A DNA stretch of 30,333 nt from CAYLHS01 sp964594235. GTDB taxonomy: Bacteria > Actinomycetota > Acidimicrobiia > Spongiisociales > UBA4744. Below the pieces are notes generated by a model. The model was given only the letters and a program-made list of their open reading frames with translations, was not told the DNA's origin and searched no databases. Each line of letters opens with the position of its first letter. Position 1 is the stretch's first letter. Location of the stretch: positions 1 through 30,333 of the forward strand of contig CAZQMF010000019.1 of NCBI GenBank assembly GCA_964594235.1. The letters are read 5' to 3'. A program made the position numbers and the translations under genes. Below are positions 8,720-16,061 of the stretch, one piece after another.

Positions 8720-10452
8720 TCAGCCGGGTCGAAAAGGCTGCGATCGATCACGTCCTCGGATCTGAGCCGATCGGATGGGGTGAGGTTGCTCGTGCCGCGA
8801 CCGGTGGCAGGACTGCTCGTGGAGGAGCCGCACTGCGTGCTCGCCGGCACCTACTGCTGCCGGCGCTGCAGGCGGCACAGGAGGCCGCAGGTTGGGTCAC
8901 GCCCGAAGCGCTCGACTACCTCGGTGATCGACTCGGTGTTGCGTCCGCAGACTCGTTCGGCGTCGCGACCTTCTACGACCTCCTCAGAACGACACCTGGA
9001 CCGAGAGTGACGGTTCGCGTCTGTGATGACATCGCATGCTCGGGTGCGTCGCTTGGGGAGCTTGGCGACGATGTTGCGGTCGAACCGGTCTCTTGCCTGG
9101 GACATTGCGCCCACGGCTCTGCAGCACTCGTCCACGTACTGGGCCTTCCCGACACGGTCGTGGCACCGGTCACACCAGAAGGGATCAGGCTGGCGATCGA
9201 AGGGCACCCAGCACAGATCGAACCGAACGAAACCGGGGGAGCCAGGGATCTGCTCGCGCGGGTGGGCTCGGTCGATCCGACGAGTCTCGCCGACTACCTC
9301 CGCCACGGAGGCTACGCGGCGCTCGAGAAGGCACTGGCCATCGGGCCGGCCGCCGTCATCGGCGAAGTCGAACTGTCCCTGCTTCGAGGGCGCGGCGGGG
9401 CGTCATTCCCGACGGGCCGCAAGTGGTCTGCGGTGAGTCGCTCCAACGCCGATACGAAGTACGTGATCTGCAATGGCGACGAGTCGGAACCTGGCACATT
9501 CAAGGACCGGGTCGTCCTCGAAGGGGATCCATTCGCCGTCGTCGAGGCGCTCACGATCGCCGCGTTCGCAGTGGGTGCCGAAAAAGGGTTCATCTACGTT
9601 CGGGGTGAGTACCCGCTTGCTCTCCGGCGGGTTGGAGGGGCGGTGGTTGCAGCCAGAGGTGCCGGTCTCCTCGGCAGATCGATCATGGGTTCCGACTTCT
9701 CGTTCGATATCGAGGTCCGCAAGGGTGGAGGCGCCTACATCTGCGGTGAGGAGACCGCGCTGTTCAACTCCGTGGAAGGGTTCCGAGGCGAGCCCCGGTC
9801 CAAGCCACCGTTCCCGACCGATGTGGGGCTGTTTGGTGCGCCGACGGTGATCAACAACGTGGAGACGCTCGCCAACATTCCGTCGATCCTCCTCGGAGGG
9901 GGGAAAGCGTTCGCAGCACTCGGCCGAGACGGGTCGACCGGTACCAAGCTGTTCTCCGTGTCGGGCAGGGTTCGCGAGCCGGGCCTGTACGAGGCTCCGT
10001 GTTGTGCGTCGCTCGGCGATGTCATAGATCTTGCAGGGGGACCGATCGGCACGTTCAGAACGGCGTTGGTCGGCGGAGCGGCAGGTGTCTTCATGGGCCC
10101 CGATCGACTCGCCGACACAATGTCGTTCGAGCACCTGGCAGCCCTCGGAGAGTCCTACGGCTCGGGAGCAATCGTGGTCTTCGACGAGACCTCCGACATG
10201 GTGGCGGTCGTCCGCCGAATCGCCGAGTTCTTCCGCCACGAATCGTGTGGCCAGTGCGTGCCGTGCCGCGTGGGCACCGAGGTGCAGCAGGAGGCGCTCG
10301 AGAGATTCCTGGACGGTGATGCCACCCAGCGTGGGATCCTCGAGGATGTCGATCGGGTCATGACCGACGCCTCGATCTGTGGTTTGGGGAGGACGGCGGC
10401 GTCGGCGATTCGTTCTGCACTCAGACTCGGCCTGATCGGAGGTGCACCGTGA
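8716..10452 (+). CDS. fdhB: NAD-dependent formate dehydrogenase diaphorase subunit, NuoE-NuoF fusion
   Basis: This 578-residue fusion passes electrons from formate to NAD+. Residues 40-160 form a NuoE-like thioredoxin-fold [2Fe-2S] domain with ligands C103, C108, C127 and C131. Residues 200-578 are NuoF-like. They include an FMN/NADH-binding region (RGRGGASFPTGRKW at 225-237, NGDESEPGTFKDR at 253-265, YICGEETALFNSVEG at 341-355), an SLBB-type region, and a C-terminal [4Fe-4S] site, C511/C514/C517 (CGQCVPC) with C555. All ligands are present. The start overlaps the fdhA stop by 4 bp, and the stop overlaps the next GTG. It is the middle gene of the operon. Confidence 0.94.
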   Translation: MISRVEKAAIDHVLGSEPIGWGEVARAATGGRTARGGAALRARRHLLLPALQAAQEAAGWVTPEALDYLGDRLGVASADSFGVATFYDLLRTTPGPRVTVRVCDDIACSGASLGELGDDVAVEPVSCLGHCAHGSAALVHVLGLPDTVVAPVTPEGIRLAIEGHPAQIEPNETGGARDLLARVGSVDPTSLADYLRHGGYAALEKALAIGPAAVIGEVELSLLRGRGGASFPTGRKWSAVSRSNADTKYVICNGDESEPGTFKDRVVLEGDPFAVVEALTIAAFAVGAEKGFIYVRGEYPLALRRVGGAVVAARGAGLLGRSIMGSDFSFDIEVRKGGGAYICGEETALFNSVEGFRGEPRSKPPFPTDVGLFGAPTVINNVETLANIPSILLGGGKAFAALGRDGSTGTKLFSVSGRVREPGLYEAPCCASLGDVIDLAGGPIGTFRTALVGGAAGVFMGPDRLADTMSFEHLAALGESYGSGAIVVFDETSDMVAVVRRIAEFFRHESCGQCVPCRVGTEVQQEALERFLDGDATQRGILEDVDRVMTDASICGLGRTAASAIRSALRLGLIGGAP

Positions 10453-11246
10453 ACATCACGATCGACCGTCGATCGATCGACGTCGACGAGGGGACCACGA
10501 TCCTGGAGGCCTGCCGGGCGGAGGGGATCGAGGTGCCGACGTTGTGCTTTCTCGAAACGCTGGAACCTGCGAATGCGTGCCGGCTGTGTGTCGTAGAGGT
10601 GGAAGGGTCCGCGGCGCTGGTGCCCGCGTGCTCTCGTCAGGTCTCCGAGGGGATGAAGGTGAAGACCGACTCGGAACGTGTCCGGCACAGCCGACGGATG
10701 GTGATGGAGTTCCTCGCCGCGACCACCGACATCTCACTCCTCGACGTGGAGCGGTTCGGAGCGGATCCTGACAGGCTCCCCATCGGGAGGCCCACGGCGG
10801 ACGCGGTCATCGACAACGACCTGTACGTGCGAGACCTCGACAGGTGTGTCCTCTGCTACCGGTGTGTCGACGTGTGTGGAGAACAGGCTCAGAACACGTT
10901 CGCGATCTCCGTGGCCGGACGGGGATCGGGTGCAGCGATTGCCACGGAGTTCGACGTCGCCCTGCCCGATTCGGCGTGCGTGTTCTGCGGCAACTGCATT
11001 GCGGTCTGCCCCACAGGCGCGTTGATCCCGCTGACCGAATTCCAGATGCGGGCCGACGGCACATGGGACGAGGAACGGCAACAGGTGACCAGGACCGTGT
11101 GTGCGTTCTGCGGTGTCGGATGCAACCTGGACCTGCATGTACAGGACGGGGTGATCGTCAAGGTGACATCTCCTTTGAACCATGACATCACACGCGGGAA
11201 TCTGTGTATCAAGGGCAGGTTCGGTTTCCAGCACGTGGAGACATAG
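10449..11246 (+). CDS. Formate dehydrogenase iron-sulfur subunit carrying the N-terminal domains of the catalytic chain
   Basis: This 265-residue protein resembles HoxU/NuoG N-termini but extends further. Residues 1-75 are a [2Fe-2S] ferredoxin domain (C33, C44, C47, C61). Residues 130-190 carry two [4Fe-4S] sites (C133/136/139/143 and C177/180/183/187). Residues 215-265 are the molybdopterin-enzyme [4Fe-4S] domain (CAFCGVGC, C218/221/225 with C253 in NLCIKGRFGF). In ordinary NAD-type FdhA all of this is the first part of one chain. Here it ends at HVET-TAG, and the continuation is the protein starting at 6824. Together the two total 896 residues, about the size of a full FdhA. The GTG start is preceded by GGAGGTG (10439-10445) and overlaps the fdhB stop. 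Confidence 0.92.
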   Translation: MNITIDRRSIDVDEGTTILEACRAEGIEVPTLCFLETLEPANACRLCVVEVEGSAALVPACSRQVSEGMKVKTDSERVRHSRRMVMEFLAATTDISLLDVERFGADPDRLPIGRPTADAVIDNDLYVRDLDRCVLCYRCVDVCGEQAQNTFAISVAGRGSGAAIATEFDVALPDSACVFCGNCIAVCPTGALIPLTEFQMRADGTWDEERQQVTRTVCAFCGVGCNLDLHVQDGVIVKVTSPLNHDITRGNLCIKGRFGFQHVET

Positions 11247-11292
11247 GGCGAGCCGTATCCCACCGAACGCGTTGCTCCAACTCAGATCACGA

Positions 11293-11320
11293 TATGAGGT
11301 ACAAGGTACGAGGCACGGGG
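11293..11320 (+). repeat. Heptameric array, TACGAGG family
   Basis: Four 7-bp units in register: TATGAGG, TACAAGG, TACGAGG, CACGGGG. They lie in the 124-bp gap between the formate dehydrogenase operon and fdhD. Related arrays occur at 18096-18116 (minus) and 23071-23098. Confidence 0.7.
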
Positions 11321-11357
11321 AGGAGGCGAACCTGGTTCACCTACCGCACCTCTCCAC

Positions 11358-11363
11358 TAGCCT
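11358..11363 (+). promoter_or_regulatory. -10 box TAGCCT of fdhD
   Basis: TAGCCT ends 7 nt before the GTG at 11371 and there is no Shine-Dalgarno. This suggests fdhD is transcribed from its own leaderless promoter and not only by readthrough from the operon. Confidence 0.55.
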
Positions 11364-11370
11364 GCACCTC

Positions 11371-12138
11371 GTGAGATCGACCGAACGGGACGTCGTCCGG
11401 TTCGAAGAGGGCACGCCCTCGGTGCTGCACGACCACGTTGTGGTCGAAGAGCCACTCGAACTGCGCATCGGTGAGACTCCGATCGCCGTCGTGATGCGCA
11501 CACCCGGCGACGACGTCGACCTCGTGGTGGGGTTCGCGCTATCCGAAGGGATCCTGATCGATCCGGGTGAGCTCGAGGCGGTCGTGGAGGTGGGGGAGAA
11601 CCGGCTGCGGCTGGACACCCTCGAACAGATCGATGCAGAGAGATTCCGCCGCAACCTGTACACATCGTCGTCATGCGGAGTGTGCGGGAAGGGCTCGATC
11701 GATGCAGTGCGCATCACGGTGCCCGAGTTCCCGAATCCTCCCGCGGTCGAAAGCTCCGTGCTGGTGAGACTCCCCGGGATGATGCGTGACAAACAGGCGA
11801 CGTTTGCGAAGACCGGGGGTCTGCACGCCGCTGCGCTATTCACGATGGATGGTGCGTTTCGGGCTCTGAGGGAGGACATCGGTCGCCACAACGCAGTCGA
11901 CAAGGTCATCGGAGCGGTGGCCAGGGACGCGTGGCCGTTGACGTCGTCGGTGCTGATGGTGTCGGGCAGGATCTCGTTCGAGATCGTCCAAAAAGCAGCC
12001 ATGGTGGGAATCCCGTGTGTAGCGGGGGTGTCGGCTGCCTCATCGCTTGCGATCGATCTCGGGTCCGAGGTGGGGATGACCGTTGTCGGGTTCCTCCGCG
12101 ACGGGACGTTCAACCTCTACACGGGCAGAGTTGGATGA
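11371..12138 (+). CDS. fdhD: Formate dehydrogenase accessory sulfurtransferase FdhD
   Basis: This 255-residue protein fits FdhD, which moves sulfur from a cysteine desulfurase to the molybdenum cofactor and is needed for active formate dehydrogenase. The flexible cysteine loop is SSCGVCGKGSID, with C102 and C105. The GGLHAAALF and REDIGRHNAVDK segments of the cofactor-binding fold are present. It follows the formate dehydrogenase genes on the same strand after 124 bp. GTG 11371 was chosen for its agreement with family starts and the -10 box 7 nt upstream. The neighbourhood supports maturation of the adjacent enzyme. Confidence 0.95.
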   Translation: MRSTERDVVRFEEGTPSVLHDHVVVEEPLELRIGETPIAVVMRTPGDDVDLVVGFALSEGILIDPGELEAVVEVGENRLRLDTLEQIDAERFRRNLYTSSSCGVCGKGSIDAVRITVPEFPNPPAVESSVLVRLPGMMRDKQATFAKTGGLHAAALFTMDGAFRALREDIGRHNAVDKVIGAVARDAWPLTSSVLMVSGRISFEIVQKAAMVGIPCVAGVSAASSLAIDLGSEVGMTVVGFLRDGTFNLYTGRVG

Positions 12139-12151
12139 AAGGAGCTGTGGG

Positions 12152-12751
12152 ATGACCGTGTCGGTGCTGTTCTTCGATGTCGGAGGCGTGTTGCTGTCGA
12201 ACGGATGGGATCGCGTGTCCCGACGCCACTGCGTCGAGGCGTTCGGGCTCGACTGGGAGGAGTTCCAGGATCGACACGAGTTCGTTTCCGAATCGTTCGA
12301 GACCGGAACGATGACGCTCGACGACTACCTGGACCGAACCGTGTTCTATCGGGCTCGAAGCTTCTCACGGCAAGAGTTCATCGAAGGCATGTACGCAGAG
12401 TCATACGCCATTCCCGGAACCCTCGAGTTCGTCTCTACCTTGAAGGGTAGATACCTCCTATGCACGCTCAACAACGAGTCGAGAGAACTGAATCAGTATC
12501 GGATCGGACGGTTCGGTCTCAGGGACGTCTTCGATCTGTTCTTGACGTCGTCGTACGTCGGCGTGAAGAAGCCCCATCGGGAGATCTTCCAACTCGCTCT
12601 CGACATCACCCACAGGGCGCCCGACGAGGCCGTGTTCATCGACGACCGACCGCTGAATCTGGAAGGAGCGAAGGAACTCGGCATCCATACGATCGAGTTC
12701 GATGGTGTCGAACGGCTCGAGTCCTCGCTGGTGGCACTTGGAGTCGAGTAG
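12152..12751 (+). CDS. HAD-superfamily hydrolase, YihX-like
   Basis: This 199-residue protein has the HAD nucleophile motif FFDVGGV (residues 7-13), the lysine motif VGVKKP and the acidic motif FIDDRPLN. This set resembles YihX-type sugar-phosphate phosphatases and the N-terminal domain of epoxide hydrolases. The small cap region lies between motifs I and II. AAAGGAG at 12138-12144 gives a good ribosome binding site for ATG 12152. The gene begins 13 bp after fdhD and may be cotranscribed. The substrate is unknown. Confidence 0.88.
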   Translation: MTVSVLFFDVGGVLLSNGWDRVSRRHCVEAFGLDWEEFQDRHEFVSESFETGTMTLDDYLDRTVFYRARSFSRQEFIEGMYAESYAIPGTLEFVSTLKGRYLLCTLNNESRELNQYRIGRFGLRDVFDLFLTSSYVGVKKPHREIFQLALDITHRAPDEAVFIDDRPLNLEGAKELGIHTIEFDGVERLESSLVALGVE

Positions 12752-12780
12752 GGCCGGCACGCCGAGAGCACGCGCCGGCC
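12752..12780. terminator. Inverted repeat between convergent genes
   Basis: GGCCGGC (12752-12758) pairs perfectly with GCCGGCC (12774-12780) around a 15-nt loop, directly after the HAD stop codon and 12 bp from the end of the converging deacylase gene. No T-tract follows, so intrinsic termination is uncertain. Confidence 0.45.
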
Positions 12781-12791
12781 GTGATTCCCTC

Positions 12792-13250
12792 CTACGACAG
12801 CTCGGCCCGGACCGGCGCAACCAGATTCACGTAGTCGGCCGTCGACATCCTGATCGTCTCCTCGTGGTTCCCGGCGTTGAACACCATCTCACGTGAAGTG
12901 AACGCCTCGTCGAGATACACGGGCATGTCGTACAGGTTGCCGAACGGTGGCTCCGCTCCGCGCTCGCAGTCGGGGCACAGGGGCGCGAACTCGGCCTCGG
13001 TGGCCAGCCGCACGCCTGGGCCCATCGCGGCCGACGCGTTGACGATGTTGACGTGACGGTCGGCGGACACGACGGCCATCAAGGGTGAACCGTCGGCCAT
13101 GAGGATCACCGCTTTGGCGAATGAGCTGCCCGGCACGTGCTCGACCGCGGCGATCTCCTGGGCCGTGTAGGCGGGACGATGACGCTCCACTTCGAACGGG
13201 ACGCCGTTTTCTTCGAGATATGAACGGACTCGCGCGGCGACCTCCATCAT
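12792..13250 (-). CDS. YbaK/EbsC-type aminoacyl-tRNA deacylase
   Basis: This 152-residue protein has the YbaK/ProX fold, whose members hydrolyse misacylated tRNAs (for example Cys- or Ala-tRNAPro). The conserved lysine sits in SSFAKAVIL, and the substrate pocket motif appears as GAEPPFGNLYDMPVYLD, with the usual catalytic-site glycine-proline region. A strong AAGGAGG on the minus strand (13265-13259) is 8 nt from ATG 13250, so I choose this start over the upstream GTG/ATG codons at 13259 and 13256. The target tRNA cannot be inferred. Confidence 0.85.
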   Translation of the reverse strand: MMEVAARVRSYLEENGVPFEVERHRPAYTAQEIAAVEHVPGSSFAKAVILMADGSPLMAVVSADRHVNIVNASAAMGPGVRLATEAEFAPLCPDCERGAEPPFGNLYDMPVYLDEAFTSREMVFNAGNHEETIRMSTADYVNLVAPVRAELS

Positions 13251-13326
13251 GGACATCACCTCCTTCCACCACAGTCATATCGCGTGGGCAACGGGGATGC
13301 CTAGAGGCAGAGGTCCCGAAATCGCC

Positions 13327-13356
13327 TTGACGGCCCCTCTGCTGTGGAGATAGGGT
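13327..13356 (+). promoter_or_regulatory. Promoter of the whiB7-like gene
   Basis: TTGACG (13327-13332) and TAGGGT (13351-13356) are separated by 18 bp, the most canonical promoter in the window. Transcription from about 13363 would give a leader of roughly 140 nt containing a small ORF. Confidence 0.6.
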
Positions 13357-13382
13357 GTCGCTACTCCACCTCGGGAGGTGCC

Positions 13383-13448
13383 ATGCGGATGCGAATTCTC
13401 GAAACAGGATCTGCAAGTCCATCGCGTCCGCGGCCGTTCGCTCTCTGA
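13383..13448 (+). CDS. Leader ORF upstream of the whiB7-like gene
   Basis: A 21-codon ORF (starting MRMRILETGS, ending RPRPFAL) is preceded by GGGAGG at 13373-13378, so it should be translated. An internal ATG at 13389 is an alternative start. The Shine-Dalgarno lies in a small hairpin, CACCTC-GG-GAGGTG (13367-13380). WhiB7 genes of mycobacteria are controlled by translation of a leader ORF, and this looks like the same arrangement. No conserved peptide is recognised. Confidence 0.5.
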   Translation: MRMRILETGSASPSRPRPFAL

Positions 13449-13457
13449 CACCACTGT

Positions 13458-13487
13458 CCTTCCGAGCCGCCGGACGTTTCCGGAAGG
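13458..13487 (+). promoter_or_regulatory. Attenuator-like hairpin before whiB7-like start
   Basis: CCTTCCG (13458-13464) pairs perfectly with CGGAAGG (13481-13487), ending just before the AAGGAAG ribosome binding site (13490-13496) of the GTG at 13502. It starts 10 nt after the leader ORF stop. A ribosome stalled or released on the leader ORF could alter this fold. Confidence 0.4.
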
Positions 13488-13501
13488 CGAAGGAAGTACC
13501 A

Positions 13502-13798
13502 GTGAACGACATCTACGAGCGTGGGGCGTGTGTTGCGTCAGGCAAACACGAGCTGTTCTTCTCCGAAGATCCAGCCGATCTCGCCGTCGCGCAGTCGCTG
13601 TGTGCCGGATGTTCGGTTCGGATCCTGTGTCTTCATGCCGCCCTCGAGGAAGGGATCGAATGGGGCGTATGGGGTGGCGTGATCTTTTGGGAAGGTCAGC
13701 CGTACTATCGGCGCCGCGGTCGTGGGCGACCCCGGCGCGAAGAGAGGAACCTGCCCTTGGAGGCGGACGTTCGTGAGTTGTGGGCACTCGTCCAGTGA
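13502..13798 (+). CDS. WhiB-family regulator, WhiB7-like with AT-hook
   Basis: This 98-residue protein has the four cysteines that bind the [4Fe-4S] cluster of WhiB proteins (C10, C34, C37, C43) and the GVWGGV turn (55-60) that contacts the sigma factor. A basic RGRGRPRRE tail follows, an AT-hook like that of WhiB7, the regulator of intrinsic antibiotic resistance. GTG 13502 follows AAGGAAG by 5 nt. The long leader with its own ORF also fits WhiB7. The primary-type sigma factor gene, a potential partner, is convergent and only 3 bp away. WhiB family membership is sure; the WhiB7 subfamily is likely. Confidence 0.9.
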   Translation: MNDIYERGACVASGKHELFFSEDPADLAVAQSLCAGCSVRILCLHAALEEGIEWGVWGGVIFWEGQPYYRRRGRGRPRREERNLPLEADVRELWALVQ

Positions 13799-13801
13799 CG
13801 A

Positions 13802-14728
13802 TCAGGGAGCGTACATTCTCCTGATTGCCGTCGGGTTCGTGGGGTGGCGGAGTTTGGCGAGTGCCCTCGACTCGATCTGACGGATTCTCTCCCTCGTCAG
13901 GTCGAAGAGCCGGCCCACCTCGTCCAGGGTCCTCGGAACTCCGTCGTCGAGGCCGTATCGCATCGTGAGGACGGTCCGCTCGCGATCGTCGAGCTTGTTC
14001 AGCACGTCGACCAGGTCCCGTTTGCTCATCTCCAGGGCGACGAGGTCGAAGGGTTCGGGAGCGTCGGCATCTTCGATGAAGTCACCAAGCGTCGCTTCTT
14101 CATCGCCCACGGGCTCGAAGATCGACACCGGTTCCGGAGCCACCTGCATCGCCTCGATGACCTTTCGGACCTCGAGTCCGGCGTGATCTGCAATCTCGTC
14201 GGGGGTGGGGACCTGTCCTGACCGCTTCCGTAGGTGGTTCTCGGCCTGTCGCACCTGGGAGATCGTGTCCATCATGTGCACGGGCACTCGGATGGTGCGA
14301 CCCTTGTCGGCGATCGCCCGCGTGATCGACTGCCTGATCCACCACGTGGCGTAGGTGGAGAACTTGAACCCCTTCCGGTACTCGAACTTCTCGATCGCCT
14401 TGATCAACCCGAGATTGCCTTCTTGAATCAAATCGAGGAGGCCGAGGCCCGAGTTCGCGTAGCGCTTGGCGATCGACACGACGAGTCTGAGGTTGGCGCT
14501 GATGAACTGCTGACGCGCCTCTTCGCCCTGTCGAACGAACCGCTCGGCTTTGATGCGATCGTCGAACTCACCCGTGTCGAGCGCTTCGCGGGCCTTCTTG
14601 CCGAGTTCGATCGATCTGGCGAGCTGGACCTCTTCTTGCGCGGACAGCAGCGGATAGGCACCTATCTCGTCCAGATAGCGGCGCAAAGTGCCGCCATCAC
14701 CCTCACGGTACACCGACCGCATGGTCAC
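13802..14728 (-). CDS. RNA polymerase sigma factor, sigma-70 group 1/2
   Basis: This 308-residue sigma factor has region 1.2 (LRRYLDEIGAYPLLSAQEEV, near residue 15), region 2 (ISANLRLVVSIAKRYANSGL; LLDLIQEGNLGLIKAIEKFEY; FSTYATWWIRQSITRAI), region 3, and region 4 with the helix-turn-helix RTLDEVGRLFDLTRERIRQIE. It lacks the long acidic N-terminal extension of many primary sigmas, so it may be the primary factor in short form or a group 2 paralogue. GTG 14728 was preferred because GGGAGG lies about 6 nt upstream; ATG 14722 is the alternative. It lies 70 bp downstream of a tRNA gene on the same strand. Confidence 0.94.
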   Translation of the reverse strand: MTMRSVYREGDGGTLRRYLDEIGAYPLLSAQEEVQLARSIELGKKAREALDTGEFDDRIKAERFVRQGEEARQQFISANLRLVVSIAKRYANSGLGLLDLIQEGNLGLIKAIEKFEYRKGFKFSTYATWWIRQSITRAIADKGRTIRVPVHMMDTISQVRQAENHLRKRSGQVPTPDEIADHAGLEVRKVIEAMQVAPEPVSIFEPVGDEEATLGDFIEDADAPEPFDLVALEMSKRDLVDVLNKLDDRERTVLTMRYGLDDGVPRTLDEVGRLFDLTRERIRQIESRALAKLRHPTNPTAIRRMYAP

Positions 14729-14752
14729 TCACACCCTCCCTTGGTGCCCGGC

Positions 14753-14758
14753 ATACTA
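14753..14758 (-). promoter_or_regulatory. -10 box TAGTAT of the sigma factor gene
   Basis: On the minus strand TAGTAT lies 24 nt before the GTG start, between the tRNA gene and the sigma gene. The -35 region is not clear. Confidence 0.4.
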
Positions 14759-14798
14759 GTAAGTGATTCTTGCGAGTGGTGATATGGCTGCCTTCGGG

Positions 14799-14872
14799 TG
14801 GGCGCTGACGGGTTCGAACCGCCGACCCCCTCGGTGTAAGCGAGGTGCTCTGCCAGGCTGAGCTAAGCGCCC
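14799..14872 (-). tRNA. tRNA-Val (anticodon TAC)
   Basis: The minus strand folds into a complete 74-nt cloverleaf: acceptor GGGCGCT/AGCGCCC, D-arm GCTC/GAGC, anticodon stem CCTCG/CGAGG with loop CTTACAC (anticodon TAC), a 5-nt variable loop, and T-arm GGCGG-TTCGAAC-CCGTC. The discriminator base is A and CCA is not encoded. Confidence 0.97.
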
Positions 14873-14923
14873 TTGCGGAGGAGCAGGTTAGTGCAGACCG
14901 GGCACGTGGCACGAGGCGGTGTG

Positions 14924-14929
14924 TAGCAT
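14924..14929 (+). promoter_or_regulatory. -10 box TAGCAT of the zinc-ribbon protein gene
   Basis: TAGCAT ends 10 nt before ATG 14940 and no Shine-Dalgarno intervenes, consistent with a leader of only a few nucleotides. The gene diverges from the tRNA-Val gene. Confidence 0.5.
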
Positions 14930-14939
14930 CTGATCCGCC

Positions 14940-15653
14940 ATGAAGGAGTTCAGGAGCCTCGCCGATCTGCTGGACCTCCAACACGTCGACTCCGAGATCG
15001 ACCGGCTGCTCGAAGCGAGGGCGTCGCTTCCCGAACTCGAGCAGTACCGCAGGGCCCATGTTCACTCTGAGACAGTACGGTTGGAACTCACCGACAGGCA
15101 GCAGACGCTGCGCGAAGTCGGCCTCCAGCTCGATCGATCGAGCGGAGAGCTCGAGATAGCAGAGACGAAGGTGGTGCAGCAGGAGCGCCGCCTCTATGCA
15201 GGTGGGATGAGCGCCAAGGAGACCGAGAACCTGCGATTGGACGTCGAGAGCCTGCGCCGGCGGGTCAAAGAGACGGAGGACGTCGTACTCGAGCTCCTTC
15301 AACAGCGCGAGTCTGTCGAAAAGGAGATCGCCGGAATCGAAGGTCGTCTGGCGGAGGTCGAGGTCGAGGAGCGACGACTCAACGCGGTGATCAAGGAAGC
15401 TTGGCGGGGGATAGATGCCGAGCTGGCGCGTCGGGAGGAGCGGAAGATCGCCGCCGCCTCGCTCATTCCACCGGACCTCATGGAGTTGTACGAGGAACTT
15501 CGGGGACGCAAGGAAGGAGTCGCCGTCGGCCGGCTCGACGAGATGGGGATATGCGGAGGGTGTCATCTCAAGCTCTCTGCCGCGGAACGCAGACAGGCAC
15601 TCGAGGAGGACCCGCCGCGGTGCATCCACTGCCGTAGGATCCTCGTGCCCTAG
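14940..15653 (+). CDS. C4-type zinc-ribbon coiled-coil protein (DUF164/CdsZ type)
   Basis: This 237-residue protein is mostly a long charged helix (about 1-180) with heptad spacing, predicted to form a coiled-coil hairpin. It ends in a zinc ribbon with CGGC at 205-208 and CIHC at 228-231. This is the layout of the DUF164 family found in many bacteria, which I understand has been linked to nucleic-acid binding. The start is ATG 14940, preceded by a -10 box but no ribosome binding site. Its stop overlaps the convergent TauE/SafE-like gene by 4 bp. Confidence 0.87.
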   Translation: MKEFRSLADLLDLQHVDSEIDRLLEARASLPELEQYRRAHVHSETVRLELTDRQQTLREVGLQLDRSSGELEIAETKVVQQERRLYAGGMSAKETENLRLDVESLRRRVKETEDVVLELLQQRESVEKEIAGIEGRLAEVEVEERRLNAVIKEAWRGIDAELARREERKIAAASLIPPDLMELYEELRGRKEGVAVGRLDEMGICGGCHLKLSAAERRQALEEDPPRCIHCRRILVP

Positions 15654-16033
15654 GACCGGTTCCTCGCCTGGAGGACGCCCGCCACCACCAGCAGCATCGC
15701 GAACCGCCGGCGAAGGACCGGGGCAGACAGGGTGAACGCCAGTTGCGCGCCGATGAGGGCACCGACAATGCCTGCGACTCCCAGCACCCATGATCGCTCC
15801 TGTTGCGAGGAGGAGTCCAATGGATCGGCGGCTCCTCCACCCATGAAACGGAGCGCCTCGGCCGTCGAGGTGAAGACGACTGCAAACGAGGAGGTGGCGT
15901 GGGCGCGGTGCTGGTCGAGTCGCAGGAGGAGCACCACCCCCGGACCGAACACGAGCCCGCCACCGATACCGAACAGACCTGACGTGAGTCCCCCGGCGAG
16001 TCCGATGAGCACGGCCACGAGGAGGCGAGGCAT
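15650..16033 (-). CDS. Half-size TauE/SafE family membrane protein
   Basis: This 127-residue protein contains one copy of the TauE/SafE repeat: the glycine-rich start GLAGGLTSGLFGIGGGLVFG, then further hydrophobic segments and an IVGALIGAQLA motif. Full TauE/SafE permeases have two such halves in about 250 residues; compare the complete one at 4188-5039. It may work as a dimer, or it may be a truncated relic. ATG 16033 starts right at the repeat. Upstream in-frame codons would overlap the promoter and signal peptide of the divergent lipoprotein gene, so I reject them. Confidence 0.75.
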   Translation of the reverse strand: MPRLLVAVLIGLAGGLTSGLFGIGGGLVFGPGVVLLLRLDQHRAHATSSFAVVFTSTAEALRFMGGGAADPLDSSSQQERSWVLGVAGIVGALIGAQLAFTLSAPVLRRRFAMLLVVAGVLQARNRS

Positions 16034-16048
16034 CGGGGGAGTGTGGGC

Positions 16049-16054
16049 TATCGT
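16049..16054 (+). promoter_or_regulatory. -10 box TATCGT of the lipoprotein gene
   Basis: TATCGT ends 7 nt before ATG 16062 with no Shine-Dalgarno between, a clear leaderless arrangement. Confidence 0.55.
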
Positions 16055-16061
16055 CGCCACG

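Noticed and set aside
13383..13501. Extending the WhiB protein upstream to an in-frame start at 13355
   Set aside because: The extra N-terminus is Arg/Ser-rich and unlike WhiB proteins. The GTG at 13502 has a ribosome binding site and gives the normal WhiB start.
14799..14872. selC (tRNA-Sec), expected given two UGA-Sec genes
   Set aside because: The only tRNA found is an ordinary 74-nt tRNA-Val with anticodon TAC. No long-variable-arm tRNA with anticodon TCA was seen in the window.
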